Part shown: positions 38,314 to 50,146 of the stretch, piece after piece
Layout: every line of letters starts with the position of its first letter
Position numbering within the stretch: the stretch's first letter is position 1
NCBI GenBank assembly: GCA_043228905.1
Contig: JBHGNT010000005.1
Location: 2,604,001-2,668,000, forward strand
Direction of reading: 5' to 3'
Source: Azolla caroliniana
Taxonomy: Eukaryota > Polypodiophyta
Length of the DNA stretch: 64,000 nt
Translations under genes and position numbers: made by a program
Notes under the pieces: generated by a model
Seen by the model: only the letters and a program-made list of their open reading frames with translations
The model's database searches: none
Told to the model about the DNA's origin: nothing

Positions 38314-38703
38314 ATGTTTCTCCCCATAAATCAAGGAGGGAATATCGCAACCTCTTTGGTCTCTACAATGCCTCTATTCGTTGAATTAGATCAAGAGATG
38401 CATAGGAAAGCAAACATTCAACAAATGTTGGAATTGAAAATGGGTCCTCAACTATTACAAGATTCTAGAGAACTTTGTGTTGTTATCGGACGATTTTCTT
38501 ACCCTTTCTACTCAATGAGATCCTTAAAGTATGGAACACAAGTTGAAGTGAATGATCAACAATTTGGTAGAGAAAAAATATATCTCAGAGACAAGTTGTG
38601 GAACCTCTTAGTGTTTCTCCCTTTTATGCTTGGTGATATCTTAAGAAATTTCTATGACAAATTCATTATTATAATGTTCATCATTATCATTGATCTTATT
38701 TAG
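38314..38703 (+). other. Unrecognised open frame of 129 codons
   Basis: Encodes a peptide with no stops and a fairly ordinary residue mix (for example PLFVELDQEMHRKANIQQML), ending in a hydrophobic Ile/Phe-rich stretch that could be a membrane segment or translated AT-rich DNA. The reading is open upstream of the Met for a short way. No family was recognised and no splice partners are evident. It could be an exon remnant or chance. Confidence 0.25.
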
Positions 38704-38989
38704 CATTTATAACATTATGTGCAATTACTTTTATACTATGTCTTTAGATCGATATTGTGTCCTTACAGGGTATTATCTAGTCTATTGGTTTCAATTATAA
38801 TACATTTTGAGCATATCATGAGTGCGTTGATTGCTTGCTTGACAACAAAAGTAATGGTAGTCTAGATCGTAAAAATACAATTGTGGTGAATAAGTGTTTG
38901 TTTGGCATGTCAATGTGGTTCAGCTACCAATATGAAGTGAAACATTTCCAAATCTATAGACTCATGGTGAGGTTGTCAAAGGGCAACCC

Positions 38990-39083
38990 TTGGAGCCCAT
39001 GAGCAATCAACTTGGTGTATTCTTGGACACTATCCATTGGAGCCCATGAGCAATAAACTTAGTGTATTCTTGGACAACATCCC
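38990..39083. repeat. 47-bp tandem duplication
   Basis: TTGGAGCCCATGAGCAAT and the following text occur at 38990 and again at 39037, nearly identical. Confidence 0.8.
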
Positions 39084-39689
39084 TAATTTCCTCATAATTA
39101 ATGTTGAAAAGGTTGACACTTCTCCAAAATGTATACATTAAAGTGTCACACTTGGCCCTTAGGATGAGGGGCATGGATATAAACATCTTGGGATGCCCAT
39201 GAGGTTTTAAGTATGTTTCACATACTAAGAATATTTCAAGGTTTTGGTACAGCCATGTGCAGAGAGAGAGAGAGGATCGTTGATAGTGATCTATGAGATG
39301 AGGCCTACCCCGATCAAACTTGGGTTCTACAATGTAAAGAACTAAGCCAACAACTTGAGGGAGGGAGAATGAAGAAAGGAATGAAATAGGAAGAGAGAGT
39401 TTCTCTTCATATGTGTGCATGTGTGCATGTTTTGACACCAAACCTCCTCATTACTTATGGCAATACACATGACCACATAACCATATATGTAAATGGTCCT
39501 TCTATTAAGGTATTATGTATATAATCAATTCTATATAGTTGAAGTAATCTAAAAATATGCTTTTTCCTCATCAAGCCATTGCATCCTCATAAAACCACTT
39601 CCATTGTTTCCATTTCTCACAAAATCTCTATGCAATATCCATCCCTTCTGAGCAAACATGTTTAATAAGTATAACTTCCTGAATATTAT

Positions 39690-40115
39690 AGATAGATAGA
39701 TATTCTGTTGCATCCATAGAGAGGGACCCATAGAACCGCCAAGCATGTCCTCTGGTCTTGCCCATTGGTTCAACAAGTATGGAATAAGTCCTTTCATTAT
39801 TCTTAATGATCAATGTCGGCTACCTATTTTCATGGGGATCAGCGATGTGGGGAGTGTTACATTCCAGCTTGATGTTGTATGAGGCAATCGATATTCAAGA
39901 GGCAATGTTCAACAACCTCGAAAGCAGGTGCGATTTGTCCAAGTTTGGAAAACAACGACTACAGTAACGTTATGGGCATTATGGAAATGTTGATGTAACC
40001 GACTTTATGTTACGACATATCTTCGTCTCTCAGATGTCCTGCTTGAGATATGGGAGAACTTGCTGGCAATCATCTGTGGCCAATATGACAATATGCATGG
40101 TTCCCCAAAGACTGT
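39690..40115 (+). pseudogene. LINE ORF2 C-terminal fragment (zf-RVT domain), copy B, heavily decayed
   Basis: Plus strand with frame changes: RTAKHVLWSCPLVQQVWNK near 39733-39790 (the H..W.C....VW pattern of zf-RVT), then WKTTTVTLWALWKC near 39940-39985, and LLEIWENLLAIICGQYDNMH near 40040-40100. This matches the tail of the copies at 17 kb (LKGQYDSFTG) and 44 kb (LRGRYDSIQG). It overlaps no gene. Confidence 0.6.
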
Positions 40116-40166
40116 GAACAAAGAGAAGGAAAAAGTTTCTTCACTTATGCAAACAGTTGCCCATGT

Positions 40167-40480
40167 TTACAAAGTCAACTCAAGGGCCTCAATGGCACTA
40201 TCAACTTCCATGGACCCTTTCTTGAATATCAGCAAATTCCAACACTTTGAAGCACCAATTCTCAATGTGGTCAATGAGGCATACACATATGAGCTCAATT
40301 TTCTAGGTGTTCTCTTTAGTGTGACACTCAAATCATCATCCCCTCTTAATATATCATTGTAGCTTTCATGAATTGCACTATATGTAGAGCATGTAAAAAG
40401 CAAGTGATACTCATCCTTTGCTAGCCCTTCCTTGCATACCTTGCATGCATCTATATTTGGTTTATTGTGATTCCATAATG
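40167..40480 (-). pseudogene. Retroelement-like zinc-knuckle fragment (DEYH type)
   Basis: Minus strand reads ACKVCKEGLAKDEYHLLFTC then STYSAIHESYNDILRG and KRTPRKLSSYVYASLTTLR. The C-x2-C...EYH...C pattern resembles the end of a different LINE/reverse-transcriptase lineage from the zf-RVT copies nearby. It is short and isolated, so probably dead. The family assignment is by resemblance only. Confidence 0.45.
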
Positions 40481-40803
40481 CAACTTCAACATCTAGGTTG
40501 TATGATCAAGTGTGAAGAGGGTTAGGACTCTATGAGAGTTAATACTCATGTTAGTAATGAGTAAGGTTGAATACGATCAATAGGCCTTCTTGCCTTATGT
40601 ACCTAACATTCACTATTGATGTTTGCAATGCAGTATTCTAATTTTCTCTTTTTAACATCTTTCCACTTCTTCAATGGTGGGTCCATTAACCTATATGAAT
40701 GTAGGCTAGAATATATGAAAAACCTTCGAATATCTTTACAACATTCCAAGGTGTAATAAACGCAATCTAATAAATCTTGGGGTTTATGTTGTGGTGGATC
40801 TCA

Positions 40804-40995
40804 ATGACAAATGTTTTAAGGTTCAAGAAACTTAGACTAGATTTGCAACATAGATTTGCAATGAGTTTAACCATAAAACACAAATTAGAGTATAAAAAAC
40901 TATGACAAACGTTTTAAGGTTCGAGAAACTTAAACTAGATTTGCAATGTAGATTTACAATGAGTTTAGCTGTAAAACACGAATTAGATTATAAAC
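40804..40995. repeat. Two-copy tandem duplication, 98-bp period
   Basis: ATGACAAATGTTTTAAGGTT at 40804 and ATGACAAACGTTTTAAGGTT at 40902, with matching sequence between and after. Non-coding. The stretch from 40996 to 41780 holds nothing recognisable. Confidence 0.8.
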
Positions 40996-41779
40996 TTCAT
41001 CCAACAATGGTCGTCCTCTCCCTTTCTTGAGTCAGTGGGCATCCACATAAGATGGAACTATCGCGTCCCTACAGGGATTTGTATATAATAATCTCATTTG
41101 TAAATTTTATGACTAATGGAAGGAGTTTTTTTGGGGGAAAAAAATATTATATTATAAAAAACTAATTTTCCAATTTGTTGAACTGCATCACTAAAGTTCA
41201 TGAATATAAATTTGTTTCAATTAGTGACATTTCGAAATTTTGTTGGTGTTTTATAGTGCAAACATGTTCATAGAAATGCATTATCAATCCTCATTCAAGT
41301 CATGTCTTCAAAATATAAGAGGCGTGATCTAATGCCTTAGCTTGTGCAACAACTTGAAACTTCATTAATGGTATACATGTAAGTTGCATTCACTCTTCAT
41401 CGTCAAAACATTTGATTGCTTGTTAAAACATAAAGACTATCATGGATTGTACAATGTGTTTTTTTAAAGCATACTCACACAAGCTCCGTGAAATTGAAAA
41501 GTTGCACTTTAGCTTCACATGTTTATCAAATATAAAGTTCAAAAACATGTTGTATAATATAATGGTCATTTTGCAAGTAATAATGATCTTCGATAATATT
41601 TCACATAAGAAAACCTATTAAAATGTTATTTTTAGCAAGTCCTCAATTATATGTCAAGGGCTAGCCCAGAGCAACTAATACACTAACACATCCAATATGT
41701 AGAGATAGATGAACGTAATGTTGGAAAATGTATATCAAATAATGTTGTATTGGCATTTATAATATCTCATTAGTTTCTC

Positions 41780-42545
41780 ACACTTTTGATATGTGGTCAA
41801 AACATCTCCATTATAAGACTGCTATGTTAGATATGATCAAGGAAGTTAGAGAAAAAAGTGAGACATTTTGGAAACGGATATGGGTCATGCAAATTCCAAA
41901 GAAGATTATTTTATTTAGATGGTTGATTGTTCATTATGGCGTTCTTGTTAGGGATTTGATGTATTGTAAGGATGTGGATAAGATGTGTGATTTTTGCGAA
42001 TTAGAGATGGAGTTTCGTCATCACCTATTCTGGTCCTATATGGTTACTAAATTGATTTGGAAAAGGTTGTTGCGTCTCTTGAGGTATATGGCTCTAATGT
42101 ATATAAATGGGGGGTCGTGATGTGGGTTGATATTAAGGGTGAGGTACAAGATTATGCAAAAGAAAAGGTTAACTTTGCATTGTATACAAGAGTCGATATG
42201 TTGAGGAAGGGTCGCCATGTATTAATTCAATACAAAATGGGGTGGTTTGGGATGATTAGTTTAATAGTCTTATGGTTTTTGTGGACTAGTAGATGTCTAA
42301 GGATATTTTAGGAAATGCACGGGAATGATGTGGATGTAGTCAAGGAGATTTGGTTGGCTTTGGTGCATACACTAAAAGGTGAATATGATGCTATCAAGAG
42401 TGATTTAGATGTAGTCTTTCGAAAGCAAGAGGTCTTTAAGAAGAGATGGAAAGGATGAATGTCTTCTACATGGTTAATGGTTGTGTACATTGGAGGTATC
42501 AACCACCTCTTTCGGTATTTCCTCCACTGACATGAGGCAGGTGGC
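41780..42545 (+). pseudogene. LINE ORF2 C-terminal fragment (zf-RVT domain), copy C
   Basis: Reads SETFWKRIWVMQIPKKIILF then RWLIVHYGVLVRDLM, then the zinc motif MCDFCELEMEFRHHLFWSYM with C-x2-C, HH and W. A frame change follows, then WFGMISLIVLWFLWTSRC, a stop, and LKGEYDAIKSD, ending near GCVHWRYQPPL. The motif order matches the copies at 16.8 and 44.9 kb. Stops and a frameshift make it non-functional. Confidence 0.75.
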
Positions 42546-44050
42546 CATGTTCAACTATTCTTGGTAATGCTTTGGGAGATATGTATGGCTGTGGTGGCCT
42601 AAGAGTAGTTGAAAAGATAAACTTCTCAGCTGAAGTATCATGTAAATTGCTTTAGACATAATATAAACCACTATTGACAAAAATAAATTTGAGAAATAAA
42701 TATATGCCATTTAAAAGAAATCGTGATCTTATGAAACCTCTAATAAAGGATTGTGGAGGATATGCTAGCAAAGGTGTGAGAAACACAAGACTCCAACATT
42801 GTTACTAGGTAGTCATGCGCACAAAATTGTTCGAATATTTGACATTGTTATGTTATGTTTACATTTACAATACATGGTAAAAAGCTAGATATAGCATAAA
42901 AATAATACACATGTTTGATAATTTAATCACTGTGACATTTCATTATCACGTGATGATCATCCTTCAGAATAAATAAAGAGAAAGAGAAAGTTGCAGAATA
43001 TATTGATAAATGGGTAGGTGAATCAATGTTGCCAAAAGTAGATAGATTATTCCTTGGATGCGAAAATGCTCAAGAAACTATACAGAAAACAATGTGTTAT
43101 TGAGTCATGTGAATCCATACAAATGTTTTTCTATTCTAAAAGTTACTTAATAGTCAAGTTAAGATATACTATATACATGATAATGATAAAATATAATAGC
43201 TCACATATGGGAAGGAAAGCAAGCAAATATTGAATGAACACTCTTGAAAAATGGATGTGTATTGTAGATAAGGCAATAAATATTCAAACTCGCATTATGA
43301 GTGCCCATTCTTATGAACCAATAGTTGGCATTACAGTTATTGAGCCTCCTATAAATATTTTGAAGCACCAACATCACAAAAAATACAATGTAAAAGTTTG
43401 TGTTCATATTATAACCATTTTGTACGTTTGCTACTCAGTAAATGTAGCTCATGTTCATGCTTGTGGGCAACTTCAGTATCCTATGATTTCTTGTTGTATC
43501 TCGACCTCGATTAAATTATCCACATCCGGAGGATTGTTCTCATGCCACTTTTGGGAGCAAATTGTTAATTTTTATTAATGACCTAAAAAGAGCATGAAGG
43601 CCATTTGCAGTGAGTCAACCATTGCTTGAGATTTTACCTTGCAACGTAAGGTTAGATTTGTCATTACACCATCATGTTTGTAAAAATTAGAGTTGGAAAC
43701 TTTAATAATGTCACCGATGAAGTCTTTCAAATAATGTTTAAAAACAATTATTTTAAAGATGATTCATTTTTTTCCAAAAAACCACTACTTCGCATTAGTT
43801 AGCAAATAGAATACAACAAAGTTTATCCAAATCCACAATGGGATCAACATATACAACTTGGAGAAACAACTCCAAAACTATCAACCAAAAACAGCAAAAA
43901 AAAACTCAACCGATCCTTAACTCAAGCAAAATTGAATTAAACCCTATTTTACCCCGACTCTACAACTCCCTGACGCACGCTTGTGTCAGCTATACATACA
44001 TAATTACAACCCATGTACAATATTGGGAGCCATCGGTGGAAACAACCACC
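42546..44050. other. Intergenic, no gene recognised
   Basis: AT-rich. A 114-codon open frame at 43234-43578 (plus) has no family signature. Confidence 0.4.
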
Positions 44051-44985
44051 TAGGTGCTTGGTAATTCCACTTAGGCCTGGATGAAGATTTGACTAGCATG
44101 GGAGAGCTACTCCATTTCAGCATGAACTTTGACCTTGCCCTTTTTGCTTCTTATGAATCCCCTTGAATCGAATCATACCGACCGCGCAACCAAGCCACAA
44201 GATCAAACCAGATATTTAACATCATCTCCCCGCATGAGATCTTTTGTTGCTGAAAAACAACCTTACAATGCCTGATCCGGATGTGCCAGGTCGTCAAATA
44301 GGCCACCATAAGCCAAATCTCCTCAAAAATTTCAGAATTTGTGCCTTGTCTCACCCCATCACATTGGAACACGCCACCACCCTGCACTATAAATCCATGT
44401 CCTTGTGGGTTTAACCGTTCACCCCAGCTTTCCCCTTTTAAGGACAACCCTTGTATTGAGCCCCACACAACGTTCCCTTTCACACCACAAGTTGCCACGA
44501 TTCGAAGGCTTCTACTCCAAATGCTAATCGCCTCTGTACAATTCCAAAAACAATGAGAGATTGATTCTAAAGCCTGTCCACATAACTTACAACTAGCCTC
44601 ACCACCACGGGAGCTCAACCACTCGCCTATAGGTACCGCCTTGTGGCTAAGAAGCCACCACCAAGCCTTAATTTTTTTTGGCATATCCAATGCCCATAGT
44701 CTCCTCCAAAACGACTTCAAATCGTCGTCTGAAATGCCTTTATCCTTCCAGTTGTTGCGAATCATTCCAGCATCCACGGTTTTGGAGCCAACGATTCGTC
44801 TTCCTAGCTTGGTATTGTATTCAAAAAACTTGAAAAAGTTTTTTGTTCCTGCTGTCTGCCACCAAACCTCCAATGGGTCCCACTCCAAATCATATAACAA
44901 AACCAACAAGGAAATCTACATAATAAAATTTGAACCCATCAAGCAATTATACACTTCTATGACAAGGGGGAATATGAAGGTGTGA
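44050..44985 (-). pseudogene. LINE ORF2 C-terminal fragment (zf-RVT domain), copy D, least decayed
   Basis: An uninterrupted 252-codon minus-strand frame (44151-44909) reads DLEWDPLEVWWQTAG, FFKFFEYNTKLGRRI, DLKSFWRRLWALDMPKKIKA then WWWLLSHKAVPIGEWL, the zinc motif CKLCGQALESISHCFWNC, and the tail VAWLRGRYDSIQGDS. The first part (LEWDP.E.WW...KLGR) is shared with the copy at 17 kb. Further homology continues past the stop. It is 5'-truncated: no reverse-transcriptase core (no YADD-type motif) is seen. It could be mistaken for a host gene because the frame is clean. Confidence 0.75.
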
Positions 44986-47900
44986 TCGGGAGGTAGCACA
45001 AGAAATACATTTATCACAAAGATTGACGGTTATGAGAAGGTTGTATAGTGCTTGGTGTGATGAGATAGATTTTAGAGAGAGAGAGAGAGAGAGAGAGAGC
45101 CTACACAAATGTAGAGTTAACGAGCTTTCATGTTAAGACCATACAATTGTGGGCTCAACAATACATATTGTGATGGCATAAAGTAATACTCTCTCTCTCT
45201 CAAATCTATCTAACATTTAACATTTAAATACATATTAGGGACACTATTTAACATTTAAATACATACATACTAACCTTAAAGTTACTTTGTCAATTTGCTC
45301 TTTTTTTGTTTAATACCACAAAAGTCCAAATGGCATAAACTTAAAAAAGGATTCTTAATGTATACCTACTATTTGAAATCATTAGAAGTCATTGTTAACA
45401 AGTAGTTTTTACTTTTCTTTTAACTATTATGTATGTCCTAAGCAATGCAAGCCATGTTCAATTTCCATGATGTGATGATAGTTTACAAAGCTCTAAGAAG
45501 TTGGATGTGAAGATTGAAGTTGAAGCTAAACAACGAAGATCAAGTAATAATTCCATCCTTTTTAACTAAAGATTAAGTTATGTGTTTATCCCATTGAACT
45601 CAAATCAAAGTTGAAGAGCTTGATGCATTTTATGCAAGCACTTCTAAAGGTTTGTATTAATAATAAACACATCGAACTAATTGTATTGTTTTTTAATGCC
45701 TAAATGATGTTGTTGTGTTTGATATGTTGCTATATAATGGAGCTTACATGAATTTTATTGTTTACACTAGAGGTAAGATTACATGAATTCTTGAGGTAAG
45801 CGATGTTTAATCCTTCATCTTAATTGTCGTGAACTTAGAGTATATTTACCCAACATGATCAACTATTGTAAACTCATTGTAATTGCAACTACTGTAGATT
45901 GTAACTTTCTTTTAGAAAATGACATGAAGTGTTTGATGTATTGTGCATAAGGTACTTATTTTATAAGTATTTATCAAATGTAAAAATAAAATAAAAGTTA
46001 AAGTACTCTTGGTTTGGGAGGTACTTAACCTGTATTAATACGTGAAAAATGTATGGTACTTGAATCGTGTTGAAAGTAACTGACAACCACGTGTCCGAGA
46101 TAAACAATGCCTCGTAGAGATCAATTTAATTATCGATGAAGGCATCTAGTAGTTGTTGTAAGGGATTCTAAAGAAGAATCCCACATGTTGCCCTCTTTTA
46201 CATAATAGTTGTAAAAGCATCCTCTCATACACCTTACCTCTTCATAATAAATCTGGATCCTATAAGAAGACATCGAGACGTTGCACAATTTATACGAACC
46301 AATGGAGACATTGCCTGCCTACCTTTTGTTTACATAATAGTTGTGAGGGCATCCCCACCTACAACTCGCATGCTTGAAAGAATACGACATTTCATATTGG
46401 TAGACTATTTACAAAAATGCTTTTAGAATAGAATAGACATAATATTATTTCATGTTTATTTTTTCATTTTAAGGCTCTATAAACCCACAAGGTATTCAAT
46501 TGAAGGCATGGATCTAACATATAGATAGACGAACATTCACAGGGTGTGAACATATATATGTGTTCGTGTGTGCATATTTAGATGTCTACATCATCTTGGT
46601 GTGCAAATGTAGATTATGATGCACACGATGCAATATTGACATGAAAAGGCGATATGATGTAGGAGAGCCATCCCCATCATCAATCTCATGAAACTCTCCA
46701 CAGCTAGGATGTAGCGGTGGTCTTGGCTGTGTATGAAACCCCCCAACTGATCACGATTTTGCTTGAGAGCGCGACAAAAGAGAATAAGTGTTGTCAACTT
46801 TTTGAGCTACTTCCTTTTTAAAGGGCATTCACTTTATACCTAGGAAGTTTATGACACTGGTTGTGGCCTATTAGATGACTTACCTTGTCCTCCATACCTA
46901 GGAAGTTTATGACAATAACAGTTTAGGGGACAATTTACCTCGTCCTTGATTATGTCAACCTAGGAAAAAACTTTGTTGTCTTGGGGTATATAATGCACAT
47001 GTTCCACCCATAATACGAGGATGTTTCCATCTATTTGAACATTTGCTTCTTTTTTAAGTAAGCTTGCATCTTGGGTAGAAAAAACCAAGTTTTAGCACAA
47101 TCCAAGATGTCTTGGTTGCTCCTTTGTTGTCCCTCTTTGCCTCCTTTTGAGGCAGGGATGCTTCGTGGGCAAGAAACAACTTGGTTTTCCAATATATTTT
47201 TGGTTACCACTTTGTTGTTCCCTAACCAAAATTGTAGGTTGTGATTGGTCTTGTCCAATAATGCTTTGATGCTATGTGGCCATCATCTTATATATGCCCA
47301 ACATTGTATGTGTGCACTAATGTTTTGCACCAATTCAATCATCCTACTAGTCAATCATGGATATTATATAGCAAGCTTGTTAATATTTATTTAAAGAGGT
47401 TTCCATTGCAGCCAAAATAGCATTTAAACACCAAGTCTTCGATGTCTAGACATCCCCTATCTCAAATCAATTTGGTTATGCTACCAATTGTGCAAAGCTA
47501 CACATGTCTACAATTATGATAAAACTTCTAATCGATGATAGTCACAATATGAAAATGGGACTATAATTGAAATCAACTAGAGATAAAGAGGTTTGGCCAT
47601 TTCAAGATTGTGTAAATACAGCCTTGGAGTGCGATATGATGAGAAACATGAATGCCCAAGCACTTATGAATGAGTACTCAGCACAGTTATTGCCATGGTG
47701 GATGTAAATAAAACCAAGGTTAGAGAATAACATTGAACATAATGATGGGATTCACTTGCAATGAAATATAAGATAAATTTGTATAAACATTTGCATGGCT
47801 CTAGATTGATGAGCATGATGGATGATGTGTCATGTTCAACGCCTTGGTAGATGCAAATGTCATAATTGATATTAGGTATGGCATCACTTCACACTAGGTC

Positions 47901-48236
47901 CTAGGTGGGGGAGGGGGATCTAGAACGAGAGGATGAAATTGCCAAGCAAAAATCATAAGTTTTTAATGCCAAAATGCTTATGTGGTATGGTTAGCTTCGT
48001 TTATTGGGCATCATTGAAAATATGGTGACCCTAGGGAGTTTCTTATTTGACCGACATATGATTCAACCAACGTACTTGCACACATTCTTTCCTCGATGGC
48101 CCACGAATGAGGTAGTCTACGCTATTGCCATTTGTCCATTATCCATGCAATGCATGCTAGGTTCATAATTTCGAGTTAGAATCTATTCCATACTATTATT
48201 TACAGTGTCGAAGTAATTGATAGTCAACCTCTTTCT
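44986..48236. other. Intergenic, no gene recognised, small repeats
   Basis: Contains a (GA)n run at 45073-45098, a two-copy repeat of TACCTAGGAAGTTTATGACA (about 46837 and 46898), and a repeated TTTACATAATAGTTGT word (about 46198 and 46328). Short open frames lack family features. Confidence 0.45.
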
Positions 48237-48376
48237 CCCACAAAGTTTAGTCATAACTTACCCTATGATCCCCAATAACTTGGGCACCGACAAAACTTTT
48301 CCTTATCCCACAAAGTTTAGTCATAACTTACCCTATGATCCCCAATAACTTGGGCACCGACAAAACTTTTCCTTAT
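48237..48376. repeat. Exact 70-bp tandem duplication
   Basis: CCCACAAAGTTTAGTCATAA and the following 50 bp are repeated without any difference at 48237-48306 and 48307-48376. Perfect identity in non-coding DNA suggests a very recent event (or a collapsed or misassembled read). Confidence 0.92.
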
Positions 48377-49027
48377 CGATAAAGGCAAAGTTAAAGGATC
48401 CCCTTACAAATGAGTATATTTGTGATTAATACTTTCCCCATCATAAGCATTCTAAAATCAATCGAGTTTAAGCAAGTAACTTGAGGGCAAGTTTTATTGG
48501 AGCATCAGTTGTGAGGGGTTGTGCTCTTGGCATGACATCCTGAGGGGCTGGTTAGATTGACAACGCGATGATTGGAATGGCAAGCCTTTGTATGCATACA
48601 AACGATGACATAAAGAGACACAGACAAGGTGGTTTGCTCAGAATGAATTTTCGGGACTGCTTTTGTGGACGAGAGGATTTCGTCGGATCAGGTCAGGTCA
48701 GGGCGGACTGGGCTCCTTTGAGAGAATGTGAATGTGGGTGCATACCCAACCAACCACCCATATTACGGGTTGTGCATTGTGTTTGGGCCAAGCAAGTGGT
48801 CTCCATACATAATAGATACATAGATAGATTTGACTACTACTACTTCCTTCTTCTACTACCACTACTACGAGTACTAGTAGATCACAAAGAAGACCTTAGA
48901 CACAAACACAAAGAGAATGGACCCATCATGGAATAGACTTAGAAGAAGGCATATATACATACATACATACAAATTACAATGCTACACGTATAAGCTATCT
49001 ATCTCTATACCGTCTTTTACTTCATTT

Positions 49028-49028
<1 letters not shown>
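48377..49028. other. Distal upstream region of the kinesin gene
   Basis: No gene recognised. A 122-codon plus-strand frame at 48568-48936 has Cys-rich but unrecognised content and is judged a chance frame. Confidence 0.4.
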
Positions 49029-49063
<35 letters not shown>

Positions 49064-49339
49064 ACACACACACACAGTCTCTCTCTCTCTCTCTCTGTCA
49101 CACACACACACAGTCTCTCTCTCTCTCTCTCTCTCCTCACACACACACACGCAGTCTCTCTCTCTCTCTCTCTCTCTCCTCACACACACACACATACACA
49201 CACACACACACACAGACACCCCTCGGCTGTCTCCGTGTTTTTTGTTCTTGTTCTTGTTGTTGCAGACAGCGAGCTTCCATGGCTACCTTCACTGGACGTA
49301 GTAAGTAGGTAGCACACACACACACACACACACACACAC
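49029..49339. repeat. Compound (CT)n/(CA)n microsatellite block
   Basis: Alternating CT and CA runs (49029-49218), with a higher-order unit of CT run plus TCACACACACACACA repeated about four times, then a separate (CA)n at 49312-49339. It lies about 0.8-1.1 kb before the kinesin start codon, in the promoter or a long leader. Confidence 0.92.
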
Positions 49340-49672
49340 CGCCATTCCTCCCTTCTTCGCTGGTTCCATGCGTTTCTGCGGATCATCCTTGAGACGAAGA
49401 ATCTCTAACTTTTCCCAACTATAACTACTATTACTGTTCAAGGGGAGATTAACTGTGGCGGGCTGGCCTTTTGCACCTTTAATCTGTCTACTACCTCCTT
49501 CTCCTCCTCTCCTGTTCCCGCGTCTTGATGTCTCAGCAGGAAAATGCGTGTCCGTGGCAGTGATACATTACTACTAAACTTCTTTCCTTCATTTGCCGAG
49601 TCTCCTCTTTCAAGCTTCAGCGCCGTGTCGCCGATCTCCCACTTCCATGGACCCGTGATTTAGGCGCTGACA

Positions 49673-49978
49673 AACGGCATCTTATTCACAATACTTGTTT
49701 ACAGATTATTGCTGGCGTCTTAATCATCGCCGGGGCTTTACTTCCTTCTTCTCCAAGCATCCAGCTGGACGGCTCCTGCAGATGCTCTCTCTAGATCTGA
49801 TTCAATACTGCATTTTTCAGCTCAGGTTATGAGCCGTGACGGCGGAAGCATACAGTTCTAACACTTATAGTTGCAGTACATTATCACCAGTTTCTCCTCC
49901 TTATAAGTGTCCATCTGCATCTGCATCTGCATCCCCATCCGCATCCGATCTTCAATCTTTTTCTTTTTCTTAACCGTT
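49673..49978 (+). promoter_or_regulatory. Candidate MSA-type (AACGG core) elements upstream of the kinesin gene
   Basis: AACGG at 49673-49677 (plus strand) and AACGGTT on the minus strand at 49972-49978 (written AACCGTT on plus). They lie 470 and 170 bp before the ATG. The mitosis-specific activator element, bound by three-repeat MYBs, has an AACGG core and is known to drive G2/M genes including tobacco NACK1. Two short cores could occur by chance. Confidence 0.4.
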
Positions 49979-50146
49979 ATCATTATCACCATCTTCTTCA
50001 TCTTCTTCATCTTGCAGTTGCACTACATTATCTCTGGCTTCTTCTCCTTACCAGTCTAAATCATCTTCTCCTTCTCAGTCATCCTCTCTCTCTCTCGCGA
50101 GGTTCTGTCATCACTACCGAGTACTAAGTGTAGAAGGAATTAGGAA

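Noticed and set aside
39007-39441. 144-codon minus-strand frame with some retrotransposon gag-like feel
   Set aside because: The resemblance is too weak to assign, it overlaps a 47-bp tandem duplication, and neither an RT nor a protease follows it.
48568-48936. Cys-containing 122-codon frame upstream of the kinesin
   Set aside because: The Cys spacing fits no known motif, and no splice partners or homologous segments were seen.
48917-49312. Frame running through the CT/CA microsatellite
   Set aside because: Its translation is Ser-Leu and Thr-His repeats, an artefact of the microsatellite.
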